Positions 40,588 to 49,636 of a stretch of DNA of 64,000 nt are shown here, in pieces. A program made the position numbers and the translations under genes. Each line of letters starts with the position of its first letter. Within the stretch, counting starts at the first letter, position 1. The notes below the pieces were generated by a model. The model was not told where the DNA came from, ran no database searches, and saw only the letters and a program-made list of their open reading frames with translations. The stretch comes from Enterovirga aerilata (lineage in GTDB: Bacteria > Pseudomonadota > Alphaproteobacteria > Rhizobiales > Beijerinckiaceae): assembly GCF_013044135.1 (NCBI RefSeq), contig NZ_JABEPP010000007.1:124001-188000 (forward strand). The letters run 5' to 3'.

Positions 40588-42461
40588 TGCGGCTCCGCAC
40601 GCTCCGGGCGGCGCATGCGACGCTCGCCGTCGCGCTGGCGCTCGCCTGGGCGGGTGCGCTGGCCCTGCGGCACCTGGAAGGGCGGGCGAGCTTTCTCGAC
40701 CGCATCGAGGCGCCGCTTCTGGACCTGCGCTTCCTCCTGTCCGGTCCTCGGCCCGCGCCCGCGGACGTCCTGATCGTCGCGATCGACGAAGAGGCCGTGC
40801 GCGAGGCGGGCTCCTTCCCGCTCCGGCGCTCGGCGGTGGCGCGCCTCGTCCGGGCCATCCACGGCCTCGGCGCCGCGTCGGTCGGAGTGGATATCCTGCT
40901 GGTCGATCCCGGGGACGAGAGGGACGACGCCGCGCTCGCCTCCGCCCTGGCCGAGACGGGAGCCGTGATCGGGGCGGCGGCGATCTTCAACACCGGCGCG
41001 GAGACGGCCGGAACGGAGCCGGGATTGCCGGAAGCCGCCCGCGTCCTCTGGCCGCACGAGCGTTTCCGCGGAGCCGCCGCGATCGGCGCCGTCAACGTCG
41101 CAGCCGACCAGGGCGGGACGCCGCGGCACGTCCCGCTCCTCGTGAGCGGGCCCGACGGCGTTCTACCTTCTTTTCCACTCCAGCTTGCCGCCCGGGCCGC
41201 CGGCGCCAATCCCACGCTCGGGACGGACCTCGTGCGCATCGGGCCGCTCGCGGTTCCGACGGATCTCGGCTGGACCCTGCCACTGCGCTTCTACGGCCCG
41301 CGCGGCGCCATCCCGACGGTGAGCGCGGCAGCTCTGCTGCGCGGCGCCGCCGAGCACAGCCAGTTCGAGCGGCGGGTCGTGCTCCTCGGCGCCACTGCGG
41401 TCGGCACCGCCGACAGCTTTGCGACACCCTTCGACCCGGTCATGCCCGGCGTGGAGGTGCTTGCGACCGCAGCCGCGCATCTGCGGCATGGCGATGGGCT
41501 CGTGCGGGACGGCCGCGCGCGGCGGATCGACGGGGGCGCCGCGGTGGCACTCGCGGCCGCGACCGCGCTCGCCTTCGCGCTCCTGCCGCCCGCGGGCGGG
41601 CTCCTCATCTCGGCGGCCCTCGCAGCGGCATGGCTGCTCGGCGCCGTGCTGGCCTTCCGGTCCGGCATCTGGCTCGGCGCCGTCCTCCCCTTCGCGGCCA
41701 TGGCGCCGGGCGTCGCCTTCGGGATCGTCGGGCGCCAGGCGCTGGACCGGATCCGCACGCTCAGGCTCCTTCGGTCGGAGGAGGCGCTCCGCCGCTTCCA
41801 GGCGCCCGCGCTCGCGGCCCGGATCGCGGCCGATCCGTCCTACCTGGCCGAACCGGTCGCGCAGGACGCGGCAGTCCTCTTCCTCGATCTCAGCGGCTTC
41901 ACGGGCGCGAGCGAGCGGCTCGGCCCCGAGCGCACGCGCAACATGCTGAAGGAGTTCCACGCCGTCGTCTGCGACACGGCGGAACGGCGCGGCGGCGTCG
42001 TGATCAACTTCATGGGCGACGGCGCCATGGTGCTCTTCGGCGTGCCCGATCCCGCCCCGGACGACGCGGCGCGGGCGCTGCGCGCCTCGGCCGAGATGGT
42101 GGAGGCCGTGCGGGACTGGCTGGCGAACCGCACCGATGGGCTCGCAAGCCGGGTCGGGGTTCGGGTCGGCGCCCATCACGGGCCGGTCGTCCTGTCGCGG
42201 CTCGGCTCGGCCGCGCAGGAACAGATCACGGCCACGGGCGACAGCGTCAATGTCGCGAGCCGGCTCATGGAGGTGGGCAAGGGGCTTGGCGCCGCGCTCG
42301 TCGTCAGCGCGGACCTGATCCGCGCGGCCGGGAGCCCGCCGGATTTCCTCGCGGCGGTCGATGGCAGGCGCCGGGTCGGGATTCGCGGCCGGGTCGAGCC
42401 GCTCGAGATCGCCTATCGCTGGACGGCGGCTGCGTCGGCCGAAACCGGCGGGGCTTCCTAA
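40587..42461 (+). CDS. CHASE2-domain class III nucleotide cyclase
   Basis: 624 residues. One N-terminal membrane helix, CHASE2 extracellular sensor (about 30-310, with DVLIVAIDEEAVREAGSFPL and GVDILLVDPGDERDDAALAS), three membrane helices (about 310-385), then a class III cyclase catalytic domain (420-600). Metal-binding Asp434 (LFLDLSGFTGASERLG) and Asp478 (INFMGDGAMVLFG) are both present at the usual 44-residue spacing. Later ATATGDSVNVASRLMEVG-type sequence supplies the purine/transition-state region. Probably makes cAMP for the Crp-like protein in the same operon. Confidence 0.93.
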   Translation: MRLRTLRAAHATLAVALALAWAGALALRHLEGRASFLDRIEAPLLDLRFLLSGPRPAPADVLIVAIDEEAVREAGSFPLRRSAVARLVRAIHGLGAASVGVDILLVDPGDERDDAALASALAETGAVIGAAAIFNTGAETAGTEPGLPEAARVLWPHERFRGAAAIGAVNVAADQGGTPRHVPLLVSGPDGVLPSFPLQLAARAAGANPTLGTDLVRIGPLAVPTDLGWTLPLRFYGPRGAIPTVSAAALLRGAAEHSQFERRVVLLGATAVGTADSFATPFDPVMPGVEVLATAAAHLRHGDGLVRDGRARRIDGGAAVALAAATALAFALLPPAGGLLISAALAAAWLLGAVLAFRSGIWLGAVLPFAAMAPGVAFGIVGRQALDRIRTLRLLRSEEALRRFQAPALAARIAADPSYLAEPVAQDAAVLFLDLSGFTGASERLGPERTRNMLKEFHAVVCDTAERRGGVVINFMGDGAMVLFGVPDPAPDDAARALRASAEMVEAVRDWLANRTDGLASRVGVRVGAHHGPVVLSRLGSAAQEQITATGDSVNVASRLMEVGKGLGAALVVSADLIRAAGSPPDFLAAVDGRRRVGIRGRVEPLEIAYRWTAAASAETGGAS

Positions 42462-42710
42462 AGGCACGCGGGCTCGCGCGCCAGGTCCGCTGTCGAGCTC
42501 GAAGCCTGTCCGACGACGCCGCGCCAGCTCCAGATAGGGCCGGTCGTAGCGCGCGAGCGCCGCCCGACTTCCGAGCGAGCACGAGCGGGAAGGCCGCGAA
42601 GCAAGGAAGGTCCACGCCGCCAGGACGACCGGCGTCGTCTCGAGCCCCGCCATCGGTCGCGAAGAGCCGGCCGGACCGGGGGAGGGGGGCGAGTGGCATG
42701 TCCCGTCTCC

Positions 42711-42992
42711 TCAGCGCCGGGACCGGGTTGCGTGCCGGTCGATGTCGCGGCCCGAAAGCTCGCCGCGGGACAGGCCGATATCTTTCAGGATCCAGTCGTC
42801 CAGCATCATCATCTCCCGTCGCGCGCGGTGCGCGGCGATCGCCTCGCGCATCATCGCGACGCGGCGGGCGAGCGCGCCCATCCAGGTCCGAACCTGCTTC
42901 CTCTCGGGTTCCGGCCCGGCGGACCAGATGCCGCCGAGCGGGTAGAGGGCCGCCGCGACCGTGACGCCGCGCTCTCGTGGATCTCTCGCCAT
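42711..42992 (-). CDS. DUF1127-domain protein
   Basis: 93 residues. C-terminal MMMLDDWILKDIGLSRGELS is the DUF1127 motif (L-x-D-I-G-L-x-R), preceded by WMGALARRVAMMREAIAAHR. Longer than the usual 45-70 residues because of an N-terminal extension. Such Arg-rich proteins have been linked to stress and small-RNA effects in alphaproteobacteria. Confidence 0.8.
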   Translation of the reverse strand: MARDPRERGVTVAAALYPLGGIWSAGPEPERKQVRTWMGALARRVAMMREAIAAHRARREMMMLDDWILKDIGLSRGELSGRDIDRHATRSRR

Positions 42993-43429
42993 GACGCTGC
43001 TCCCATCCTCCGGGGCGGGCTCGCAGGAGCGCACGCCCTGGAAGCGGAGGATGAGGGCAGGCGCGGCCCCGAACCGTGAGCGGCCTCACACAGGCCGGAG
43101 TGCATCAGCGTGCCGGACCGCCGGCTTCGGATCTGCCGAAGATCAGATGTTTGCTTGGACGGATGCTTCCGCCGATTGTGCTCCGCAACAAATCTCTGCT
43201 GCCGAAGTACAATCAATTCCGAGCGTGCAAAGCACTTGCCCGGCGTCTACGCTGCCCGGCCCGGCCGAAATTTGCGGGCCGGATAGTTCAGCTTCGCTGA
43301 CCTATCCCAAGAAAGGACGCGAAGGGCGACGGGACCGATTGCAGGGCGTGGTATATTGTGTACTCTGCACCTGCGCACGGCGGAGCCGGCCCGCAAGGCC
43401 GAGACAACAGCCGGCACGGAGGAACGCCA
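42993..43429. other. Gene-free stretch before tctC
   Basis: About 440 bases without a supportable gene. It must hold the tctC promoter. A TATATT at 43352-43357 could be a -10, but no good -35 sits 16-18 bases upstream. The base mix is lower in GC between 43130 and 43300. Nothing else recognised. Confidence 0.5.
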
Positions 43430-44443
43430 ATGAAGCGAAACAGAGTTTCGGCTCGCCTGCTTGCGGCCGCGGCGGCGGTCGCCGGGGCGTGCGGCCTCGC
43501 GCCCGCCGAGGCGGCATGGCAGCCCACCCGCCCGGTCGAAATCATCGTTCCGGCCGGGACCGGCGGCGGCGCCGATCAGATGGCCCGGGTCATCCAGGGG
43601 ATCGTGCAGAAGCACAACCTGATGTCCCAGCCGCTGGTCGTCATCAACAAGGCGGGCGGCGCGGGCGCGGAGGGCTTCCTCGACGTGAAGAGCTCCACCC
43701 GCAATCCGCACAAGATCATCATCACCCTGTCGAACCTGTTCACGACGCCGCTCGCCACCGGCGTCCCCTTCAAGTGGGAAGACATGACCCCCGTCGCGAT
43801 GCTCGCGCTCGACGAGTTCGTGCTCTGGGTGAACGCCAAGTCCCCGTACAAGACCGCCAAGGACTATGTCGAGGCGATCAAGGGCGGGCAGCCGCACCAG
43901 TTCAAGATGGGCGGCACGGGGTCCAAGCAGGAGGACCAGATCATCACGGCCGCCATCGAGCAGGCGACCGGCAGCAAGCTCACCTACATCCCGTACAAGG
44001 GCGGCGGCGACGTGGCGGCGCAGCTCGTCGGCGGCCATGTCGATTCGAGCGTCAACAACCCGATCGAAGCGGTCGCGCAATGGCGGGCCGGCGAGCTGCG
44101 CCCGCTCTGCGTCTTCGACAGCCAGCGCATCCCCCTCCAGGGCAAGGTCACGGCCGACATGGGCTGGGGCGACATCCCGACCTGCAAGGAGCAGGGGCTG
44201 GACGTCGAATACCTGATGCTGCGCGGGTTCTTCACGACGCCCGGCGCGACGCCCGATCAGGTCGCCTTCTATGTCGACCTGTTCAAGAAGGTCCGCGAGA
44301 CCCCGGACTGGAAGGACTTCATGGAGAAGGGCGCCTTCAACACGACCTTCATGACGGGCGAGGAGTTCAAGGCCTGGCTCAAGAAGGCGGCCGACACGCA
44401 TCGCGGCCTGATGGAGAAGGCGGGCTTCCTCGCCAAGTCCTGA
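43430..44443 (+). CDS. tctC: Tripartite tricarboxylate transporter, substrate-binding protein
   Basis: 337 residues. Signal peptide (LLAAAAAVAGACGLAPAEAA), then the TctC/Bug fold: RPVEIIVPAGTGGGADQMAR, the ligand loop GGTGSKQEDQIITAAIEQ and TYIPYKGGGDVAAQLVGGHV. Binds a carboxylate ligand in the periplasm and hands it to TctAB. CGGAGGA site at 43417-43423. Followed by a hairpin that likely keeps its message in excess. Confidence 0.93.
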   Translation: MKRNRVSARLLAAAAAVAGACGLAPAEAAWQPTRPVEIIVPAGTGGGADQMARVIQGIVQKHNLMSQPLVVINKAGGAGAEGFLDVKSSTRNPHKIIITLSNLFTTPLATGVPFKWEDMTPVAMLALDEFVLWVNAKSPYKTAKDYVEAIKGGQPHQFKMGGTGSKQEDQIITAAIEQATGSKLTYIPYKGGGDVAAQLVGGHVDSSVNNPIEAVAQWRAGELRPLCVFDSQRIPLQGKVTADMGWGDIPTCKEQGLDVEYLMLRGFFTTPGATPDQVAFYVDLFKKVRETPDWKDFMEKGAFNTTFMTGEEFKAWLKKAADTHRGLMEKAGFLAKS

Positions 44444-44458
44444 CCTCCGACCACCCCG

Positions 44459-44482
44459 CGGGCCGCGCCGGCGCGCGGCCCG
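44459..44482 (+). terminator. Hairpin between tctC and tctB
   Basis: CGGGCCGCGC - CGGC - GCGCGGCCCG, 10 pairs, 15 bases after the tctC stop, followed by TCCCTTTC. Suits partial termination or 3'-end protection, giving more binding protein than permease. Confidence 0.65.
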
Positions 44483-44517
44483 TCCCTTTCGCAGACCGCT
44501 GAAGGACCGCCGGGCGC

Positions 44518-45021
44518 ATGGCACATACGGGCGAAGGCAGCGAGCACACCGTCTCCAACCGCACGATGGAGCTCGTCGTCGCGGGCGGCTTCATCGCGGC
44601 ATCCATCCTGGTCATGTACGACAACTGGCGCATCGGCGCCCGCTGGGTCGAGGACGGGCCGCAGGCCGGATACTTCCCGTTCTATATCGGGCTCATCATG
44701 TTCATCGCCAGTGCGACGACCTTCGGGCTCGGCGTGATGGCCGGTCCCGACCACACGAACTTCGTCGAGCGCGCCCAGCTCAAGCAGGTTCTTCAGGTAC
44801 TTCTGCCGACGGTGGCCTTCGTCGTCCTGATCGGCCTGCTCGGGATCTATGTCTCGACGACGATCTTCATCCTGTTCTTCATGACCTGGCTCGGGAAATA
44901 CCCGATCTACAAGGCTGCGCCGATCGCGGTCCTCGTGCCGCTGTTTCTCTTCGTGATGTTCGAGATCTGGTTCCTCGTGCCGCTGCCGAAAGGCCCGCTC
45001 GAGACGGCGCTCGGCTACTGA
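44518..45021 (+). CDS. tctB: Tripartite tricarboxylate transporter, small membrane subunit
   Basis: 167 residues, four membrane helices: near 22-36 (VVAGGFIAASILVMYDNW), 55-75 (YFPFYIGLIMFIASATTFG), 98-118 and 125-150 (TTIFILFFMTWLGKYPIY, VLVPLFLFVMFEIWFLVPLP). The GPQAGYFPFYIG segment is the TctB hallmark. Works with TctA. Confidence 0.92.
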   Translation: MAHTGEGSEHTVSNRTMELVVAGGFIAASILVMYDNWRIGARWVEDGPQAGYFPFYIGLIMFIASATTFGLGVMAGPDHTNFVERAQLKQVLQVLLPTVAFVVLIGLLGIYVSTTIFILFFMTWLGKYPIYKAAPIAVLVPLFLFVMFEIWFLVPLPKGPLETALGY

Positions 45022-45076
45022 CCCGCGCCACGGCAAGGCATCGGCAAGACGCAATCAGGGACCCGGGAAACGACCA

Positions 45077-46594
45077 ATGGAAGCCTTGACCTCGCTGATC
45101 CACGGCTTTGGCGTCCTCGGCGACCCGATGAACATCGTCTACATGTTCGTCGGCATCTTCCTGGGCGTGCTGATCGGGGTGCTGCCGGGCCTCGGCGGGG
45201 CGAACGGCGTCGCGATCCTGCTCCCGCTCACCTTCTCCATGTCGCCCGTCTCGGCGATCATCATGCTCTCCTCCATCTACTGGGGAGCCCTGTTCGGCGG
45301 TGCGATCACCTCCGTCCTCTTCAACATCCCGGGCGAGCCCTGGTCGGTCGCCACGACCTTCGACGGCTATCCCATGGCGCAACAGGGCCGCGCGGGCGAG
45401 GCGCTGACCGCGGCCTTCACGGGCTCGTTCTTCGGCGCCTTCGTCGCGACCCTCCTTCTCACCTTCCTGGCGCCCGTCATCGCGAGATTCGCGCTGAATT
45501 TCGGGCCGGCCGAGTTCTTCGCCGTCTATCTCCTCACCTTCTGCTCCTTCGTGGGTATGGGCAAGGAATCGCCCTTCAAGGTGATCTCCGCGATGATGCT
45601 CGGCTTCGCGCTCGCGGCGGTCGGCCTCGACACGGTGACGGGCCAGCTCCGGATGACCTTCGGCTCGGCCGAGCTGCTGCGCGGCTTCGACTTCCTGGTC
45701 GCCGTGATCGGCCTCTTCGGCGTCGGCGAGATCCTGCTCACCATGGAGGAGGGCCTCGCCTTCAAGGGCCGCTCCGCCAAGATCAACCTGCGGGTCGTCC
45801 TCCATACCTGGAAGGAGTTGCCGCGGCTCTGGCTGACGGCCTTGCGCGGCTCCATCGTCGGCTGCTGGATGGGCATCACGCCGGGCGGCGCCACGCCCGC
45901 CTCCTTCATGAGCTACGGCCTGGCCAAGCGGTTCTCGCGCAACGGCGCGAGGTTCGGGAAGGGCGAGATCGAGGGCGTTCTCGCTCCAGAGACCGCCGCG
46001 CACGCCGCCGGGACGAGCGCGCTTCTGCCGATGCTGACCCTCGGCATTCCCGGCTCGCCGACCGCGGCGGTGCTGCTCGGCGGCCTGCTCATCTGGGGGC
46101 TGCAGCCGGGCCCGCTGCTCTTCGTCGAGCAGAAGGACTTCGTCTGGGGCCTCATCGCCTCCATCTATCTCGGCAACATCGCGGGCCTGATCGTGGTGCT
46201 GACGACGGTCCCGCTCTTCGCCTCCATCCTGCGCATCCCGTTCAGCATCATCGCGCCGATCATCCTCGTGGTCTGCGCGGTAGGAGCCTACACGGTGCAC
46301 AACGCACTGCTCGACATCTCGGTGATGCTGATCTTCGGGGTGCTCGGATACCTGTTCAAGAAGCTCGGCTACCCGCTCGCGCCGCTCGTTCTCGCGCTCG
46401 TGCTCGGCGACATGGCGGAGAGCTCCTTCCGGCAGGCCATGCTGCTCTCGCGCGGCAGCCTCTCCATCTTCTGGGCCAACCCGCTCGTCGCGATCCTCGT
46501 GACGCTCGCGCTCGCGATGCTGTTCTGGCCGCTGATCTCGTTCGTCACGGAACGGTTCGGCCGCAAAAGGCCGCAGATGGTGCCCGGCCAGTGA
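45077..46594 (+). CDS. tctA: Tripartite tricarboxylate transporter, large membrane subunit
   Basis: 505 residues, about 11-12 membrane helices. Conserved blocks: GVLIGVLPGLGGANGVAILL, SSIYWGALFGGAITSVLFNI (PGE follows), and the second-half repeat TLGIPGSPTAAVLLGGLLIW. Sodium- or proton-driven uptake of a carboxylate bound by TctC. Normal length. No divergent two-component regulator (TctDE) is nearby. Confidence 0.95.
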   Translation: MEALTSLIHGFGVLGDPMNIVYMFVGIFLGVLIGVLPGLGGANGVAILLPLTFSMSPVSAIIMLSSIYWGALFGGAITSVLFNIPGEPWSVATTFDGYPMAQQGRAGEALTAAFTGSFFGAFVATLLLTFLAPVIARFALNFGPAEFFAVYLLTFCSFVGMGKESPFKVISAMMLGFALAAVGLDTVTGQLRMTFGSAELLRGFDFLVAVIGLFGVGEILLTMEEGLAFKGRSAKINLRVVLHTWKELPRLWLTALRGSIVGCWMGITPGGATPASFMSYGLAKRFSRNGARFGKGEIEGVLAPETAAHAAGTSALLPMLTLGIPGSPTAAVLLGGLLIWGLQPGPLLFVEQKDFVWGLIASIYLGNIAGLIVVLTTVPLFASILRIPFSIIAPIILVVCAVGAYTVHNALLDISVMLIFGVLGYLFKKLGYPLAPLVLALVLGDMAESSFRQAMLLSRGSLSIFWANPLVAILVTLALAMLFWPLISFVTERFGRKRPQMVPGQ

Positions 46595-46890
46595 GGGCGT
46601 GAGGCCGATCACGGAGGCCGGCGCGGGATCGGTCCATCTCTCCGCAGCTGCGGCGAAAGCCGACGCATGCGAAGAACGATCATAGGATTATATTCTTGAC
46701 ATAGGGACGCGCTTCACATGCTGCCTCTGCCCGTCGGATGACATCCCGGCAGAACGGGCCGAGGTCGTGCCGCTCGCTCTGGGCATTGGAGGGCCTGCGG
46801 AAACCAGGCCGGGGATCCGGCGTTCAGCTACTCTGATCCGCTGCCCGCGGCAGAGATCCGGCCGCCCGATCCCGACCCGAGAGCCGTTCC

Positions 46891-48396
46891 TTGACGGATG
46901 CCCTCCGCAAAGACCGCCTGCACGATCTTGCCCGGCTGCGCCGTGACGTCGCGCCGGGCCTCGCCTCGCCCCGTGCGAGCGAACTCCGACCGGCGGGGCA
47001 GCCCTGGGTGCAGGTGGCGCCCGGCGCACCCTATTTCGTCACGGAGGACGGCGCGCCCTGGACGCCGATCGGCCAGAACGACGCGATCTCCTGGGTCGAG
47101 TTCAAGGGCCTGTTCGGCCGGCGCGACCTGCCCGCCGTGGAAGCGCATCTGCGCTGGCTGAAGGCGCACGGCGTCACCTGCCTGCGGCTGATGATGGAAT
47201 ACGCGCAGGTGAGGCACCGCTACCTGGAGCGGCCGGCGGGCCGCTTCGTGCCTGCCATGGTGAGGCTCTGGGACGACCTTTTCGCCCTGTGCGAGGCGGT
47301 CGGGCTGCGCATCCTGCTCACGCCCTTCGACACCTTCTGGATGTGGCTGCGCTGGGACCGGCACCCCTACAACATCCGCAACGGCGGGCCGCTGAAGCAC
47401 CCCTCCGAGTTCCTCCTCTGCGGCGGCACGCGGGAGGCGATCAAGGCGCGCTTCACCTTCGCCGTGGAACGCTGGGGCGGGAGCGGAGCGCTCTTCGCCT
47501 GGGATCTCTGGAACGAGATCCACCCGGCCCAGGCCGGCGGCTCCGCGGATTGCTTCGGCGAGTTCATCCACGATCTCAGCCAGCATGTCCGCACGCTGGA
47601 GCGCCGCCGCTACGGCCGCAGCCATCCCCAGACCGTGTCGCTCTTCGGGCCGGAACTCTGGTGGCGACCGCACATGCCGCTGAAGGAGCCGATCTTCCGG
47701 CACCCGGACCTCGATTTCGCGTCCATCCACCTCTACCGCGAGGGGACGATCGACGACCCGCAGGATACGGTCGCGCCCGCGGTCAGCACGGGCGAGATCG
47801 TGCGCGAGGCGCTCGCCGAGATCACGGATGCCCGCCCCTTCCTCGACACCGAGCACGGGCCGATTCACCGCTTCAAGGACAAGAGGAAGACGCTGCCGGC
47901 GCCCTTCGACGACGAATATTTCCGGCACATGCAATGGGCGCATCTCGCCTCCGGCGCTGCGGGGGGCGGCATGCGTTGGCCGAATCGCACGCCGCATACT
48001 CTCACGCCCGGCATGCGCGAAGCGCAGCGGGCCCTCTCGGCTTTCCTGCCGCTGATCGACTGGGCGGGGTTCCGCCGTCGCAACCTCAACGCGGAGATCG
48101 CGATCGACACCCTCGGGGTCGCGGTCTTCGGCTGCGGCGACGAAAGGCAGGCCGTGGTCTGGCTGCTCCGGACGGATATCCTCGGCCGGGACGGCATGCT
48201 CCGCCGCAACGCCGGCCCGATCGGGGCGAGCCTCCGCGTTCCCGGCCTGCGCGCCGGGCGCTACCAAGTGACGGCCTTCGACACGCGGGCGGGCCGGATC
48301 GCGTCGAGCGAGGCGGCCGTGGCGGGCGAGGGCGGCCTCACCCTGCGCGCCCCGCCTTTCGCGGCGGATCTCGCGCTTGCGATCCGGGCCGCCTGA
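46891..48396 (+). CDS. GH5-like (clan A) glycoside hydrolase
   Basis: 501 residues, no clear signal peptide. A (beta/alpha)8-barrel with the clan A pair: acid/base Glu209 in WDLWNEIHPAQAG and nucleophile Glu321 in RPFLDTEHGPIHR. The 100 residues at the end are a beta domain (RYQVTAFDTRAGRIASSEAA, LTLRAPPF). Likely cytoplasmic cleavage of a short glycoside or a mannoside-like substrate; the exact family is uncertain. TTG start without a strong site; 300 bases separate it from tctA. Confidence 0.75.
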   Translation: MTDALRKDRLHDLARLRRDVAPGLASPRASELRPAGQPWVQVAPGAPYFVTEDGAPWTPIGQNDAISWVEFKGLFGRRDLPAVEAHLRWLKAHGVTCLRLMMEYAQVRHRYLERPAGRFVPAMVRLWDDLFALCEAVGLRILLTPFDTFWMWLRWDRHPYNIRNGGPLKHPSEFLLCGGTREAIKARFTFAVERWGGSGALFAWDLWNEIHPAQAGGSADCFGEFIHDLSQHVRTLERRRYGRSHPQTVSLFGPELWWRPHMPLKEPIFRHPDLDFASIHLYREGTIDDPQDTVAPAVSTGEIVREALAEITDARPFLDTEHGPIHRFKDKRKTLPAPFDDEYFRHMQWAHLASGAAGGGMRWPNRTPHTLTPGMREAQRALSAFLPLIDWAGFRRRNLNAEIAIDTLGVAVFGCGDERQAVVWLLRTDILGRDGMLRRNAGPIGASLRVPGLRAGRYQVTAFDTRAGRIASSEAAVAGEGGLTLRAPPFAADLALAIRAA

Positions 48397-48486
48397 CGCG
48401 CTCGGAAGCACCGTCCGATCCGGGACGGCAACCCGCGGCCCTCCGCCCGAATTTCCTGACCGGGCAGTCTGGCCGGGGCTGGGGCG

Positions 48487-48654
48487 ATGTCGCGGGGATT
48501 GCAGAACGACGGGCGCTTCGAGGATCGGTGCGCCGAGGATGGCGCGCCGAGCGAGATCGAGCGCTACCGCGCCTGGATCGCGGCCAAGCTGCTTCAGGGG
48601 ATCTGCCTGTTCGTCCTTCTCGCCATAACCGTCGTGCTGTTCGATTCCTGGTGA
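48487..48654 (+). CDS. Small single-pass membrane protein
   Basis: 55 residues: a charged N-terminal half (SEIERYRAWIAAKLLQ) and one C-terminal helix GICLFVLLAITVVLFDSW. Lies between the hydrolase and the DUF2243 gene, 24 bases before the latter. Codon positions look coding. Function unknown. Confidence 0.55.
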   Translation: MSRGLQNDGRFEDRCAEDGAPSEIERYRAWIAAKLLQGICLFVLLAITVVLFDSW

Positions 48655-48677
48655 GCGCCGCAAGGAGGACGGGCGGA

Positions 48678-49481
48678 ATGGCGACGCACATGGCACGCGA
48701 CGGAGGCCGCAGCCTCACCCGAGCCGGCTTCGTACTCGGTTTCGCCTTCGGGGGCTTCTTCGACGGCATCCTGCTGCACCAGGTGCTGCAATGGCACCAC
48801 CTCCTGAGCCTGGTCGACGCGGAGGCCGTCCGGGACCTCAGGGTGCAGATCCTGGCCGACGGCCTGTTCCACGTGCTCATGTACGCCATCGCGTCCCTGG
48901 GGCTCTGGCTGCTCTGGCGCGGGCGCCGCGGATTCGAGGACCGCGGGGTCGATCTCCGGGTGCTCGCGGCGACCGCACTCGGCTTCGCGGTGTGGCAGTT
49001 TGCCGATGTCGTGCTCTTCCACTGGGTCCTCCAGATCCACCGCATCCGGGTCGGCGTGCCGAATCCGCTGCTCTGGGATATCGGCTGGCTGGTGGTATTC
49101 GGGTTGCCGAGCCTCGCGCTCGGGTTGTGGCTCGTCCGGCGCGCCGGAAACGGCCCGACGCCCGGAGGCCATGGAAGGAGAGGGCCGGCCGTCGCGGCCC
49201 TGCTCGCCGGCTTCGTCGTGCTCTCGGGGTTGGTTGCGATGCTTCCCCCGCCCGGCGTTTCGACCGCGATGGTCCTGTTCCGGCCTGGCCTCGGCGCGCC
49301 GGCCGCCTTCGCGGCGGTGGCGCAGGCCGATGGCCGCGTGCTCTGGAGCGATCCGTCGGGCGAACTCCTGGCGGTCGATCTCGGCCCGAATGGAAGCGCC
49401 TGGGAGCTCTACCGGCGCGGCGCGCTTCTCGTCGGCAGCTCGGCGCCGCTCGCCGGCTGCCTCGCCTGGTCGAGGGTATGA
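48678..49481 (+). CDS. DUF2243 membrane protein with C-terminal extension
   Basis: 267 residues. Residues 12-165 are DUF2243: GGFFDGILLHQVLQWHHLLS, LADGLFHVLMYAIASLGLWL, DVVLFHWVLQIHRIRVGVPN, with many conserved His suggesting metal or haem binding in the membrane. A fifth helix (AALLAGFVVLSGLVAMLPPP) leads to an extra, probably periplasmic domain of 75 residues (LFRPGLGAPAAFAAVAQADG, SDPSGELLAVDLGPNGSAWE) not found in the plain family. GGAGG site. Confidence 0.85.
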   Translation: MATHMARDGGRSLTRAGFVLGFAFGGFFDGILLHQVLQWHHLLSLVDAEAVRDLRVQILADGLFHVLMYAIASLGLWLLWRGRRGFEDRGVDLRVLAATALGFAVWQFADVVLFHWVLQIHRIRVGVPNPLLWDIGWLVVFGLPSLALGLWLVRRAGNGPTPGGHGRRGPAVAALLAGFVVLSGLVAMLPPPGVSTAMVLFRPGLGAPAAFAAVAQADGRVLWSDPSGELLAVDLGPNGSAWELYRRGALLVGSSAPLAGCLAWSRV

Positions 49482-49636
49482 GATAACTCCCCGAAGGCTT
49501 TGCGACCAGCCCCGGCTTTCGACACTTTGTTGAACCCGGCGTTAAGGGACCGCGCGCTAAATCACGCGCACTGTGCGGAAATGCCGGACCAAGCCGCTGT
49601 GGGGAGAGATCCGCGTTTGGCTGAGCCACGCGTGAC

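Noticed and set aside
44879-46612. A 577-codon minus-strand open frame opposite tctA
   Set aside because: Composition is charged and repetitive, with no start site or motif, and tctA on the plus strand is unmistakable.
46681-46701. TTGACA at 46696 (plus) and TATAAT at 46692-46687 (minus) before the glycoside hydrolase
   Set aside because: No matching -10 lies 16-18 bases after the TTGACA, and the minus-strand TATAAT has no good -35 and no leftward gene to serve.
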